NCBI GenBank assembly: GCA_002189035.1
Contig: NEEC01000029.1
Span: forward strand, 1 to 64,000
Direction of reading: 5' to 3'
Source of the DNA: Utricularia gibba
Taxonomy: Eukaryota; Streptophyta; Magnoliopsida; Lamiales; Lentibulariaceae
DNA length: 64,000 nucleotides
Shown here piece after piece: positions 28,201-42,269 of the stretch (positions within the stretch are counted from its first letter, which is position 1; each line of letters opens with the position of its first letter). The notes beneath the pieces were generated by a model, which ran no database searches, was not told the DNA's origin, and was given only the letters and a program-made list of their open reading frames with translations. Position numbers and translations under genes: made by a program.

Positions 28201-31200
28201 GTCATCTTCCGTGTTGAAAGCTTCTTCGTCCGAGGATGCATCAGAGCTCGAATTATCGCCTTCTATTAGCCTTCAGATGCGCCACAAAGTGGCCACCACG
28301 TTCGCGACGATGCGACTTGAACACCAAAATCGACGCGATTGTGATTTTCGGCTTGCAAAACATCTGCGTTTTTTGGTGATGTGAAATATGGGTTTTCGAG
28401 GCGATCTTTGCACATGCTTAGGGTGTGTCCCTACCGAAGCCTCATGGTTTCCTCGCACACCGTTCGGCATCTCGTCGATATCCTGAAGACCGTGATGAGT
28501 CACGCTGCGCCCGGAATACCGTTTCGAAGCTCGTTCCGAGCCGGTCATCTTCCGTGTTGAAAGCTTCTTCGTCCGAGGATGCATCAGAGCTCGAATTATC
28601 GCCTTATTAGCCTTCAGATGTGCCACAAAGTGGCCACCACGTTCGCGACGATGCGACTTGAACACCAGAATCGACGCGATTGTGATTTTCGGCTTGCAAA
28701 ACATCTGCGTTTTTTCGGGTGATGTGAAATATGGGTTTTCGAGGCGATCTTTGCACATGCTTAGGGTGTGTCCCTACCCGAAGCCTCATGGTTTCCTCGC
28801 ACACCGTTCGGCATCTCGTCGATATCCTGAAGACCGTGATGAGTCACGCTGCGCCCGGCATACCGTTTCGAAGCTCGTCCGAGCCGGTCATCTTCCGTGT
28901 TGAAAGCTTCTTCGTCCGAGGATGCATCAGAGCTCGAATTATCGCCTTCTATTAGCCTTCAGATGTGCCACAAAGTGGCCACCACGTTCGCGACGATGCG
29001 ACTTGGAACACCAAAATCGACGCGATCGAAAACATCATGTGAAATATGGGTTTTCGAGGCGATCTTTGCACATGCTTAGACCGAAGCCTCATGGTTTCCT
29101 CGCACACCGTTCGGCATCTCGTCGATATCCTGAAGACCGTGATGAGTCACGCTGCGCCCGGAATACCGTTTCGAAGCTCGTTCCGAGCCGGTCATCTTCC
29201 GTGTTGAAAGCTTCTTCGTCCGAGGATGCATCAGAGCTCGAATTATCGCCTTCTATTAGCCTTCAGATGTGCCACAAAGTGGCCACCACGTTCGCGACGA
29301 TGCGACTTGAACACCAAAATCGACGCGATTGTAATTTTCGGCTTGCAAAACATCTGCGTTTTTTCGAGGCGATCTTTGCACATGCTTAGGGTGTGTCCCT
29401 ACGAAGCCTCATGGTTTCCTCGCACACCGTTCGGCATCTCGTCGATATCCTGAAGACCGTGATGAGTCACGCTGCGCCCGGCATACCGTTTCGAAGCTCG
29501 TTCCGAGCCGGTCATCTTCCGCTTCTTCGTCCGAGGATGCATCAGAGCTCGAATTATCGCCTTCTATTAGCCTTCAGATGGCCACAAAGTGGCCACCACG
29601 TTCGCGACGATGCGACTTGAACACCAGAATCGACGCGATTGTTTTCGACATCCGTTCGGCGATCTCACAATGTGGATCATCCTCGGACCGTCGATGAAGT
29701 GATGCACGCTGCGCCCGGAATACCGTTTCGAAGCTCGTTCCGAGCCGGTCATCTTCCGTGTTGAACTTCTTCGTCCGAGATGCATCAGAAATTATCGCCT
29801 CGATGGTTTCGTGCGACTTTTTCGGCTTGCAAAACATCTGCGTTTTTTCGGGTGATGTGAAATATGGGTTTTCGAGGCGATCTTTGCACATGCTTAGGGT
29901 GTGTCCACAAATGGTTTCCTCGCACACCGTTCGGCATCTCGTCGATATCCTGAAGACCGTGATGAGTCACGCTGCGCCCGGCATACCGTTTCGAAGCTCG
30001 TTCCGAGCCGGTCATCTTCCGTGTTTAAAGCTTCTTCGTCCGAGGATGCATCAGAGCTCGAATTATCGCCTTCTATTAGCCTTCAGATGCCACAAAGTGG
30101 CCACCACGTTCGCGACGATGCGACTTTCGACGATCGGCTTGCAAAACATCTGCGTTTTTTCGGGTGATGTGAAATATGGGTTTTCGAGGCGATCTTTGCA
30201 CATGCTTAGGGTGTGTCTACCCGAAGCCTCATGGTTTCCTCGCACACCGTTCGGCATCTCGTCGATATCCTGAAGACCGTGATGAGTCACGCTGCGCCCG
30301 GACCGTTTCGAAGCTCGTTCCGAGCCGGTCATCTTCCGTGTTTGAAAGCTTCTTCGTCCGAGGATGCATCAGAGCTCGAATTATCGCCTTCTATTAGCCT
30401 TCAGATGCTGGCCACCACGTTCGCGACGATGCGACTTTCGACGCGATTGTGATTTTCGGCTTGCAAAACATCTGCGTTTTTTCGGGTGATGTGAAATATG
30501 GGTTTTCGAGGCGATCTTTGCACATGCTTAGGGTGTGTCCGGCATACACCGTTTCATAGCCGTCACACCGTTTCGAAGCTCGTTCCGTCATCTTCGTGCA
30601 TCCTCGAGCCTTCTATCGTCCGAGTTCGACGATGCGATCAGAGCCGGCTTGCAAAACATCTATCGCCTTCGAAGCCTCATGGGTTTCTCGTCGCCATCTG
30701 CGCCACCGTGTCGTTTCATCTTCCGCTTCTTCGTCCGAGGATGCATCAGAGCTCGAATTATCGCCTTCACCAGCGACGATGCGATTGTCGATCGGCTTGC
30801 AAAACATCTGCGTTTTTTCGGGTGATGTGAAATATGGGTTTTCGAGGCGATCTTTGCACATGCTTAGGGTGTGTCCCTACCGAAGCCTCATGGTTTCCTC
30901 GCACACCGTTCGGCATCTCGTCGATATCCTGAAGACCGTGATGAGTCACGCTGCGCCCGGCATACCGTTTCGAAGCTCGTTCCGAGCCGGTCATCTTCCG
31001 TGTTTAAAGCTTCTTCGTCCGAGGATGCATCAGAGCTCGCATTAGCCTTCCGAAATTTTTCGTTGCGCGTCGATCTTTGCACATGAACCCGAAGCCTCAT
31101 GGTTTCCTCGCACACCGTTCGGCATCTCGTCGATATCCTGAAGACCGTGATGAGTCACGCTGCGCCCGGAATACCGTTTCGAAGCTCGTTCCGAGCCGGT

Positions 31201-34200
31201 CATCTTCCGTGTTGAATGCTTCTTCGTCCGAGGATGCATTCGAATTATCGCCTTCTATTAGCCTTCAGATGCCACAAAGTGGCCACCACGTTCGCGACGA
31301 TGCGACTTGAACACCAAAATCGACGCGATTGTGATTTTCGGCTTGCAAAACATCTGCGTTTTTTCGGGTGATGTGAAATATGGGTTTTCGAGGCGATCTT
31401 TGCACATGCTTAGGGTGTGTCCCTACCGAAGCCTCATGGTTTCCTCGCACACCGTTCGGCATCTCGTCGATATCCTGAAGACCGTGATGAGTCACGCTGC
31501 GCCCGGAATACCGTTTCGAAGCTCGTTCCGAGCCGGTCATCTTCCGTGAAGCTTCTTCGTCCGAGGATGCATCAGAGCTCGAATTATCGCCTTCTATTAG
31601 CCTTCAGATGCGCCACAAAGTGGCCACCACGTTCGCGACGATGCGACTTGGAACACCAAAATCGACGCGATTGTGATTTTCGGCTTGCAAAACATCTGCG
31701 TTTTTGATCCGATGCACATGCTTAATCATGGTTTCCTCGCACACCGTTCGGCATCTCGTCGATATCCTGAAGACCGTGATGAGTCACGCTGCGCCCGGAT
31801 ACCGTTTCGAAGCTCGTTTCATGCTTAGGATGCATCAGAGCTCGAATTATCGCCTTCTATTAGCCTTCAGATGCGTGGCCACCACGTTCGCGACGATGCG
31901 ACTTGTCGACGCGATTCGGCTTGCAAAACATCTGCGTTTTTTCGGGTGATGTGAAATATGGGTTTTCGAGGCGATCTTTGCACATGCTTAGGGTGTGTCG
32001 AAATCCTCGTTCGGCATCTCGTCGATATCCTGAAGACCGTCACGCTGCGCCCGGCATACCGTTTCGAAGCTCGTTCCGAGCCGGTCATCTTCCGTGTTGA
32101 AGCTTCTTCGTCCGAGGATGCATCAGAGCTCGAATTATCGCCTTCTATTAGCCTTCAGATGTGCCACAAAGTGGCCACCACGTTCGCGACGATGCGACTT
32201 GGAACACCAAAATCGACGTGATTGTAATTTTCGGCTTGCAAAACATCTGCGTTTTTTCGGGTGATGTGAAATATGGGTTTTCGAGGCGATCTTTGCACAT
32301 GCTTAGGGTGTGTCCCTACCGAAGCCTCATGGTTTCCTCGCACACCGTTCGGCATCTCGTCGATATCCTGAAGACCGTGATGAGTCACGCTGCGCCCGGA
32401 ATACCGTTTCGAAGCTCGTTCCGAGCCGGTCATCTTCCGTGTTGAAAGCTTCTTCGTCCGAGGATGCATCAGAGCTCGAATTATCGCCTTCTATTAGCCT
32501 TCAGATGCGCCACAAAGTGGCCACCACGTTCGCGACGATGCGACTTAACACCAAAATCGACGCGATTGTGATTTTCGGCTTGCAAAACATCTGCGTTTTT
32601 TGGGTGATGTGAAATATGGGTTTTCGAGGCGATCTTTGCACATGCTTAGGGTGTGTCCCTACCCGAAGCCTCATGGTTTCCTCGCACACCGTTCGGCATC
32701 TCGTCGATATCCTGAAGACCGTGATGAGTCACGCTGCGCCCGGATACCGTTTCGAAGCTCGTTCCGAGCCGGTCATCTTCCGTGTTGAAAGCTTCTTCGT
32801 CCGAGGATGCATCAGAGCTCGAATTATCGCCTTCTATTAGCCTTCAGATGCGCCACAAAGTGGCCACCACGTTCGCGACGATGCGACTTGGAACACCAAA
32901 ATCGACGCGATTGTGATTTTCGGCTTGCAAAACATCTGCGTTTTTTCGGGTGATGTGAAATATGGGTTTTCGAGGCGATCTTTGCACATGCTTAGGGTGT
33001 GTCCTACCGAAGCCTCATGGTTTCCTCGCACACCGTTCGGCATCTCGTCGATATCCTGAAGACCGTGATGAGTCACGCTGCGCCCGGAATACCGTTTCGA
33101 AGCTCGTTCCGAGCCGGTCATCTTCCGTGTTTAAAGCTTCTTCGTCCGAGGATGCATCAGAGCTCGAATTATCGCCTTCTATTAGCCTTCAGATGTGCCA
33201 CAAAGTGGCCACCACGTTCGCGACGATGCGACTTGGAACACCAGAATCGACGCGATTGTATTTTCGGCTTGCAAAACATCTGCGTTTTTTCGGGTGATGT
33301 GAAATATGGGTTTTCGAGGCGATCTTTGCACATGCTTAGGGTGTGTCCCTACCGAAGCCTCATGGTTTCCTCGCACACCGTTCGGCATCTCGTCGATATC
33401 CTGAAGACCGTGATGAGTCACGCTGCGCCCGGCATACCGTTTCGAAGCTCGTTCCGAGCCGGTCATCTTCCGTGTTGAAAGCTTCTTCGTCCGAGGATGC
33501 ATCAGAGCTCGAATTATCGCCTTCTATTAGCCTTCAGATGTGCCACAAAGTGGCCACCACGTTCGCGACGATGCGACTTGTAACACCAAAATCGACGCGA
33601 TTGAATTTTCGGCTTGCAAAACATCTGCGTTTTTTCGGGTGATGTGAAATATGGGTTTTCGAGGCGATCTTTGCACATGCTTAGGGTGTGTCCCTACGTG
33701 AAGCCTCATGGTTTCCTCGCACACCGTTCGGCATCTCGTCGATATCCTGAAGACCGTGATGAGTCACGCTGCGCCCGGATACCGTTTCGAAGCTCGTTCC
33801 GAGCCGGTCATCTTCCGTGTTTAAAGCTTCTTCGTCCGAGGATGCATCAGAGCTCGAATTATCGCCTTCTATTAGCCTTCAGATGCGCCACAAAGTGGCC
33901 ACCACGTTCGCGACGATGCGACTTGGAACACCAAAATCGACGCGATTGTGATTTTCGGCTTGCAAAACATCTGCGTGATGTTTGGGTTTTCGAGGCGATC
34001 TTTGCACATGCTTAACCCGAAGCCTCATGGTTTCCTCGCACACCGTTCGGCATCTCGTCGATATCCTGAAGACCGTGATGAGTCACGCTGCGCCCGGAAT
34101 ACCGTTTCGAAGCTCGTTCCGAGCCGGTCATCTTCCGCTTAGGATGCATCAGAGCTCGAATTATCGCCTTCTACCCAGAAGCCTTCATGGTTTCACTCGC

Positions 34201-36460
34201 ACACCTGCGTTCGGCGATCTCGTCGATATGGTTTCCTCGCACAGTTCGGCATCTCGTCGATATCCTGAAGACCGTGATGAGTCACGCTGCGCCCGGAATA
34301 CCGTTTCGAAGCTCGTTCCGAGCCGGTCATCTTCCGTGTTGAAGCTTCTTCGTTGCATCAGAGCTCGAATTATCGTCCTTCAGATGTGCTGGCCACCACG
34401 TCGCGACGATGCGACTTGGAACGAATTGTAATTTTCGCTTGCTTGCGTTTTTTCCGAGGCGATCTTTGCAGCTTAGACCGCCTCATGAACCGTTCGGCAT
34501 CTCGTCGATATCCTGAAGACCCACATACCGTTTCGAAGCTCGTTCCGAGCCGGTCATCTTCCGTGCTGTCCGAGGATGCATCAGAGCTCGAATTATCGCC
34601 TTCTATTAGCCTTCAGATGTGCCACAAAGTTTCGCGACGATGCGACTTGAACACCAAATCGACGCGATTGTTTTTCGGCTTGCAAAACATCTGCGTTTTT
34701 TCGGGTGATGTGAAATATGGGTTTTCGAGGCGATCTTTGCACATGCTTAGGGTGTGTCCCTACCCGAAGCCTCATGGTTTCCTCGCACACCGTTCGGCAT
34801 CTCGTCGATATCCTGAAGACCGTGATGAGTCACGCTGCGCCCGGACATCGTTCCGAGCCGGTCATCTCCGTCTTCTTCGTCCGAGGATGCATCAGAGCTC
34901 GAATTATCGCCTTCTATTAGCCTTCAGATGTGCCACAAAGTGTTCGCGACGATGCTTGAAGCGTGATTGTAATTTTCGGCTTGGCGTTTTTCCGAGGCGA
35001 TCTTTGCACATGAGACCGAAGCTCGACACCGTTCGGCATCTCGTCGATATCCTTCACGCTTACCGTTTCGAAGCTCGTTCCGAGCCGGTCATCTTCCGTG
35101 TTAAAGCTTCTTCGTCCGAGGATGCATCAGAGCTCGAATTATCGCCTTATATTAGCCTTCAGATGTGCCACAAAGTGGCCACCACGTTCGCGACGATGCG
35201 ACTTGAACACCAAAATCGACGCGAAAACATCTGCGTTTTTTCGACGAGGCGATTTTGCACATGCTTAACCGAAGCCTCATGGTTTCCTCGCACACCGTTC
35301 GGCATCTCGTCGATATCCTGAAGACCGTGATGAGTCACGCTGCGCCCGGCATACCGCGAAGCTCGTGAGCCGGTCATCTTCCGGCTTCTTCGTCCGAGGC
35401 GAGCTCGAATTATCGCCTTCTATTAGCGATGTGCCACAAAGTGGCCACCACGTTCGCGACGATGCGACTTGTCGATTGTGAAAAACATACGAGGCGATCT
35501 TTGCACATGCTTAGGGTGTGTCACCGAAGCCTCATGGTTTCCTCGCACACCGTCGGCATCTCGTCGATATCCTGAAGACCGTGATGAGTCACGCTGCGCC
35601 CGGAATACCGTTTCGAAGCTCGTTCCGAGCCAGTCATCTTCCGTGTTGAAGACCTCGAATGATGACCACGTGATGCGAGTCACGACGTGCGGCTTGCAAA
35701 ACATCTGCGAATATGCTCGTTCCGAGCCGTTCAGCCGGTGTCTTCCGTGTTGAAAAAGCTTTCGTCCGAGGATGGAGCTCGCAATCCTTCTAGAGCTCGA
35801 ATTATCGCCGATTCTATTAGCCGATTTTGCACATGCTTATGCGCCTCAAACCGTTCGGCATCTCGTGGAAGACCACACGTTCCGCGACTCGATGCTTCTT
35901 CGTCCGAGATGCATAGAGCTCGAATTATCGCCTTCTATTAGCCTTCAGATGCGCCACAAAGTGGCCACCACGTTCGCGACGATGCGACTTGTCGACGTGA
36001 TTTCGGCTTGCAAAACATCTGCGTTTTTTCGGGTGATGTGAAATATGGGTTTTCGAGGCGATCTTTGCACATGCTTAGGGTGTGTCCTACCCGAAGCCTC
36101 ATGGTTTCCTCGCACACCGTTCGGCATCTCGTCGATATCCTGAAGACCGTGATGAGTCACGCTGCGCCCGGAATACCGTTTCGACCGGTCATCTTCCGTG
36201 TTGAAGCTTCTTCGTCCGAGGATGCATCAGAGCCGTTCGGCAGGCGATCACATCGTCGATTCGGCATCCTGCTGCGCCCGGCATACCGTTTCGAAGACAT
36301 CAGAGCTCGAATTATCGCCTCTATTAGCCTTCAGATGCGTGCGACGATGCGACTTGAACACCAAAATCGACGTGATTGTGATTTTCGGCTTGCAAAACAT
36401 CTGCGTTTTTCGGGTGATGTGAAATATGGGTTTTCGAGGCGATCTTTTGCACATGCTTAG
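25251..36460 (+). repeat. Rearranged satellite block with truncated and scrambled monomers
   Basis: Here many monomers are shortened or have stretches replaced by shuffled satellite words. The worst spots are about 25,515-25,680, 26,340-26,490, 26,632-27,000, 27,132-27,200, 27,788-27,825, 29,640-29,720, 30,535-30,790, 31,705-31,835, 34,137-34,620, 34,845-35,060, 35,360-35,520, 35,650-35,940 and 36,185-36,350. Normal monomers are interspersed, for example at 27,830-29,010 and 32,090-33,970. The stretch from ACCGTTTCGAAGCTCG through GCCTTCAGATG is usually kept even when the rest is disturbed. Either local rearrangement or a poor consensus of a hard-to-assemble region could explain this. Confidence 0.88.
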
Positions 36461-38690
36461 GGTGTGTCCTACGAAGCCTCATGGTTTCCTCGCACACCGT
36501 TCGGCATCTCGTCGATATCCTGAAGACCGTGATGAGTCACGCTGCGCCCGGAATACCGTTTCGAAGCTCGTTCCGAGCCGGTCATCTTCCGTGTTTAAAG
36601 CTTCTTCGTCCGAGGATGCATCAGAGCTCGAATTATCGCCTTCTATTAGCCTTCAGATGTGCCACAAAGTGGCCACCACGTTCGCGACGATGCGACTTGG
36701 AACACCAAATCGACGCGATTGTAATTTTCGGCTTGCAAAACATCTGCGTTTTTCGGGTGATGTGAAATATGGGTTTTCGAGGCGATCTTTGCACATGCTT
36801 AGGGTGTGTCCTACCGAAGCCTCATGGTTTCCTCGCACACCGTTCGGCATCTCGTCGATATCCTGAAGACCGTGATGAGTCACGCTGCGCCCGGCATACC
36901 GTTTCGAAGCTCGTTCCGAGCCGGTCATCTTCCGTGTTGAAAGCTTCTTCGTCCGAGGATGCATCAGAGCTCGAATTATCGCCTTCTATTAGCCTTCAGA
37001 TGCGCCACAAAGTGGCCACCACGTTCGCGACGATGCGACTTGAACACCAGAATCGACGCGATTGTGATTTTCGGCTTGCAAAACATCTGCGTTTTTTGGG
37101 TGATGTGAAATATGGGTTTTCGAGGCGATCTTTGCACATGCTTAGGGTGTGTCCCTACCCGAAGCCTCATGGTTTCCTCGCACACCGTTCGGCATCTCGT
37201 CGATATCCTGAAGACCGTGATGAGTCACGCTGCGCCCGGAATACCGTTTCGAAGCTCGTTCCGAGCCGGTCATCTTCCGTGTTGAAAGCTTCTTCGTCCG
37301 AGGATGCATCAGAGCTCGAATTATCGCCTTCTATTAGCCTTCAGATGCGCCACAAAGTGGCCACCACGTTCGCGACGATGCGACTTGAACACCAGAATCG
37401 ACGCGATTGTGATTTTCGGCTTGCAAAACATCTGCGTTTTTTCGGGTGATGTGAAATATGGGTTTTCGAGGCGATCTTTGCACATGCTTAGGGTGTGCGA
37501 AGCCTCATGGTTTCCTCGCACACCGTTCGGCATCTCGTCGATATCCTGAAGACCGTGATGAGTCACGCTGCGCCCGGCATACCGTTTCGAAGCTCGTTCC
37601 GAGCCGGTCATCTTCCGTGTTGAAAGCTTCTTCGTCCGAGGATGCATCAGAGCTCGAATTATCGCCTTCTATTAGCCTTCAGATGCGCCACAAAGTGGCC
37701 ACCACGTTCGCGACGATGCGACTTGTAACACCAAATCGACGCGATTGTGATTTTCGGCTTGCAAAACATCTGCGTTTTTTTCGGGTGATGTGAAATATGG
37801 GTTTTCGAGGCGATCTTTGCACATGCTTAGGGTGTGTCCCTACCGAAGCCTCATGGTTTCCTCGCACACCGTTCGGCATCTCGTCGATATCCTGAAGACC
37901 GTGATGAGTCACGCTGCGCCCGGAATACCGTTTCGAAGCTCGTTCCGAGCCGGTCATCTTCCGTGTTAAAGCTTCTTCGTCCGAGGATGCATCAGAGCTC
38001 GAATTATCGCCTTCTATTAGCCTTCAGATGCGCCACAAAGTGGCCACCACGTTCGCGACGATGCGACTTGGAACACCAAAATCGACGCGATTGTAATTTT
38101 CGGCTTGCAAAACATCTGCGTTTTTCGGGTGATGTGAAATATGGGTTTTCGAGGCGATCTTTGCACATGCTTAGGGTGTGTCCTACCGAAGCCTCATGGT
38201 TTCCTCGCACACCGTTCGGCATCTCGTCGATATCCTGAAGACCGTGATGAGTCACGCTGCGCCCGGCATACCGTTTCGAAGCTCGTTCCGAGCCGGTCAT
38301 CTTCCGTGTTGAAAGCTTCTTCGTCCAAGGATGCATCAGAGCTCGAATTATCGCCTTCTATTAGCCTTCAGATGCGCCACAAAGTGGCCACACGTTCGCG
38401 ACGATGCGACTTGTAACACCAGAATCGACGCGATTGTGATTTTTGGCTTGCAAAACATCTGCGTTTTGTTGGTGATGTGAAATATGGGTTTTCGAGGCGA
38501 TCTTTGCACATGCTTAGGGTGTGCCCCTACCTAAAGCCTCATGGTTTCCTCGCACACCGTTCGGCATCTCGTCGATATCCTGAAGACCGTGATGAGTCAC
38601 GCTGCGCCCGGCATACCATTTCGAAGCTCGTTCCGAGCCGGTCATCTTCCGTGTTGAAAGCTTCTTCGTCCGAGGATGCATCAAGAGCTT
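36461..38690 (+). repeat. Homogeneous satellite block B
   Basis: About six and a half regular monomers, as uniform as block A, lie between the scrambled block and the decayed edge. A few diagnostic changes begin near 38,440 (TTTTTGGC, GTTTTGTTGG, CCCCTACCTAAAGCC), marking the transition to older copies. Confidence 0.9.
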
Positions 38691-41600
38691 GAATTATCGG
38701 CTTATATTAGCCTTCAGATGTGCCACAAAGTGGCCACCACGTTCGCGACGATGCAACTCGGAACACCAGAATCGACGTGATTGTGATTTTCCGCTTGGAA
38801 AACATCTGCATTTTATTGGGTGGGTCCCAACCGCAGCCTCATGGTGGCCTCGTAAACCGTTCAGTATCTCGTCGATATCCTGAAAACCAAGATGAGTCAC
38901 GTTGTGCCCGGCATACCGTTTCGAAGCTTCTTCCGAGTCAGTCATCTTTTATATTGAATGCTTCTTCGTCCGTGGATGCATCAAAGCTCGAATTTTCGCC
39001 TTATATTAGCCTTCAGATGCACCACAAAGTGGCCACCACGTTCGCGACGATGCGACTTGTAACACCAGAATCGACGCGATTGTGATTTTCGGCTTGCAAA
39101 ACATCTGCGTTTTGTTGGGTGATGTGAAATATGGGTTTTCGAGGCGATCTTTGCACATGCTTAGGGTGTGCCACTACGTGAAGCCTCATGGTTTCCTCGC
39201 ACACCGTTCGGCATCTCGTCGATATCCTAAAGACCGTGATGAGTCACACTGCGCCCGGAATACCGTTTCGAAGCTCGTTCCAACCGGTCATCTTCCGTGT
39301 TGAAAGCCTCTTCGTCCAACGATGCATCAGAGCTCGAATTATCGCCTTCTACTAGCCTTCAGATGCGCCACAAAGTGGCCACCACGTTCGCAACGATGCG
39401 ACTTGTAACACCAGAATCGACGCGATTGTGATTTTCGGCTTGCAAAACATCTACGTTTTTTCGGGTGATGTGAAATGTGGGTTTTCGAGGCGATCTTTGC
39501 ACATGCATAGGGTGTGTCACTACGTGAAGCCTCATGGTTTCCTCGCACACCGTTCGGCATCTCGTCGATATCCTTAAGACCGTGATGAGTCACGCTGCGC
39601 CCGGCATACCGTTTCGAAGCTCGTTCCGAGCCGGTCATCTTCTGTGTTGAAAGCTTCTTCGTCCGAGGATGCATCAGAGCTCGAATTATCGCCTTCTATT
39701 AGCCTTCACATGTGCCACAAAGTGGCCACCACGTTCGCGACGATGCGACTCGTAACACAAGAATCAACGCGATTGTGATTTTCGGCGAGCAAAACATCTG
39801 CGTTTTGTTGGGTGATGTGAAATATGGGTTTTCGAGGCGATCTTTGCACATGCTCAGGGTGGGTCCCTACCCGCAGCCTCATGGTGGCCTCGCAACTTTT
39901 TCCATATCTCGTCAATATCCTGAAGACCGTGATGAGTCACGCTACGCCCGGCATACCGTTTCGAAGCTCGTTCCGAGCCGGTCATCTTTTATATTAGATG
40001 CTTCTTCGTCCGAGGATGCATAAGAGCTCTAATCATTGCCTTATATTAGCCATCAGATGTGCTACAAATTGGTACCGCGTTCGCGATGACGCGACTCGGA
40101 ACACCAGAATCGACGCGATTTGGATTCTCGGCTTGGAATCATCTGCGTTTTTTAGGATGATGTGAAATTTCGATTTTCTAAGCAATCTATGAAGATGCTA
40201 TGGGTGTGTCCATATCCACAGCCTCATGGTGACCAAGTACACCGTTCGGTAAATATCTTGCAAACCGTGATTAGTCATGTTGTGCCTGGCATACCATTTC
40301 GAAGCTCGTTCCGAGCTGGTTATCTTTTGTGTTGAAAGCTTCTTCGTCTGAGGATGCATCAAAGCTCGAATTATTGCCTTATATTAGCCTTCAGATGTGC
40401 TATTTAGTGGCACCACGTTCGTGACGACGTGACTCGGAACACCAGAATCGACGCGATTCTGATTCTCAACTTGCGAATTATCTGAGTTTTATAGGATGAT
40501 GTGAAATTTCGTTTTGTTAAGCGATCTGTGAAGATGCTATGGGTGTGTCCATATCCACAGTCTCATGGTGGCCTCGCATACCGTTTGGTATCTCGTCAAT
40601 ATCTTGCAAACCGTGATGAGTCACGCTGCGCCCAGCATACCGTTTCGAAGCTCGTTCCGAGCCGGTCATCTTTCGTGTTGAAAGCTTCTTCATCCACGGA
40701 TGCATCAGAGCTTGAATTATTGCCTTATATTAGCCTTCAGATGTGCTACAAATTGGCCTCCACGTTCGCGACGACGCGACTCGGAACACCAGAATCGACG
40801 CGATTGTGATTCTCGTCTTGCGAATCATCTACGTTTTATAGGATGATGTGAAATTTCGGTTTTCAAGGCGATCCCTTTAGGGGCTATGTGTGTGTCGCTA
40901 CTCCAAGCTTCATGGTGGCCAAGTACACTGTTCGGTATCTCGTCAATATCTTGCAAACCGTGATGAGTCACGCTACGCAAGGCATAGCGTCTCTACCGAG
41001 TCAGTTATCTTTTGTGTGTAGAACTTCTTCGTTCGAGGATGCATCAGAGCCTAAATTATTGCCTTATGTTAGCATTCAGTTGTGCACAAAGTGGCTACCA
41101 CGTTCACGACGATGCGACTTGGGACACCCAACTCCACGCGATGTGATTTTTCATCTTGCAAAACATATGGGTTTCATTGGACGAGCTGAAATTTCAGTTT
41201 TCAAGGTGATCCATTTGGATTCTATGGGTGTGTCCTTACCCACAATCTCATGATAGCCTCGTGCACTTTTCCGTATCTAGTCGATTTATTGAAAACCACG
41301 ATGGGTCATGCTGCACAAGGCATACTGTTTCGAAGCTGCTTCTGAGCTGGTCATCTTTTATGTTGAGAACCTCTTCGTCCGAAGATGCATCAGAGCTCGA
41401 ATTGTTGTCTTATATTATCCTTCAGATGTTCCACAATATGGCCACCACTTTCGTGACAATGCGACTCGAGACCGCCAACTCAATGCAATTGTGATTTTTG
41501 GCTTTCAAAACATATGGGTTTCATTGGACGAGCGGAAATTTGTGTTTTGAGGCGTCCCCTTAAGATGCTATGGGTGTGTCCTCACCCACAACCTCATGGT

Positions 41601-41940
41601 GGCCTCGTGCGCTGTTCCATATCTAGTCGATTTATTGAAAACCATGATGAGTCATGCTGCACAAGGTATACTGTTTCGACGCTTCTTCTGAGCCGATCAT
41701 CTTTTATGTTGAGAAATTTTTCGTCCGAAGATGCATCAGAGCTCGAATTATTGTCCTATATTAGCCTTCAGATGTGCCACAACATGGCCACTACGTTCGC
41801 GACGATGCGACTCAGGGCAGCCAACTCGATGCGAATTTGATTTTCGGTTTGGAAAACATATGTGTTTCATTGTACGTGTTGAAATTTTTGTTTTCGAGGT
41901 GATCCCTTAAGATGGTATAGGTGTGTCCCTATCAATAGAG
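38691..41940 (+). repeat. Decayed edge of the satellite array
   Basis: About ten diverged monomers with starts near 38,820 (a shortened copy), 39,160, 39,505, 39,853, 40,198, 40,537, 40,882, 41,221 and 41,567, and a last fragment ending near 41,935. Divergence increases to the right. Many changes are C to T or G to A (TCGCC to TTGCC, GCGCCAC to GTGCCAC), as expected from loss of methylated CpG, but unrelated substitutions also occur. These copies share variants rare in block A, such as CCACAGCCTCATGGTGGCC and TTATATTAGCC. Array edges commonly hold such older copies because they escape homogenisation. Confidence 0.92.
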
Positions 41941-42269
41941 CAGTATATGCTAGGAAGATAACGCGTGTTTCTCCAATTCCTTTTTAATCATAAACGTTGG
42001 TGGATTCGGTACATCAATAGACACCTAAAGGTTTTGTTGAGGTTCCATTATACAAGTCCCATAGTTCAGAGGCTGGTGTATGATCACTGGAATGGTGTTG
42101 ACACTGGGAACAGCCTTAGGCTGATCCATACTTCATCAATCAACTATAGAAACACAACCAGCATAGTCTGAAATGCTCAAATAACCTAACACATAATGCA
42201 CGTCCTTGGTTGGAAACCAACGCTTTTTCTTTAGTTTCTGTGCCAAAATAACATGAGGGATATAGGAAC
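41941..42269. other. Junction between satellite and unique sequence
   Basis: The last satellite word (GGTGTGTCCCTATCAATAG) gives way to unique, AT-leaning sequence at about 41,935-41,945. I see no target-site duplication, telomere repeat or transposon end at the junction. On the minus strand 42,150-42,260 has a short open stretch containing RWFPTKDVHYVLGYLSIS that may belong to the gene-like fragments next to it. Confidence 0.5.

Larger units (their letters stand above)
1..41940 (+). repeat. Satellite array, ~342-bp monomer, about 120 copies
   Basis: One head-to-tail tandem array fills the left two thirds of the window. The landmark CTTAGGGTGTGTCC recurs at about 1, 343, 687, 1030 and so on, giving a period of 340-345 bp. 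All copies have the same orientation. By my count the consensus holds about 34 CpG dinucleotides, so it is CpG-rich beside the AT-rich flank. It contains short palindromic words such as AAGCTT, GAGCTC, ATGCAT and TTCGAA. I see no clear internal half-length repeat. Copies differ by single-base indels in short homopolymers and by a few recurrent variants: GTTTAAAGC or GTTGAAAGC; TTGTAACACC, TTGGAACACC or TTGAACACC; CCTACCCGAAG, CCTACTGAAG or CCTACGTGAAG; CGGAATACC, CGGATACC or CGGCATACC. A centromeric, pericentromeric or subtelomeric role is possible but not shown. I do not recognise the family. Confidence 0.97.
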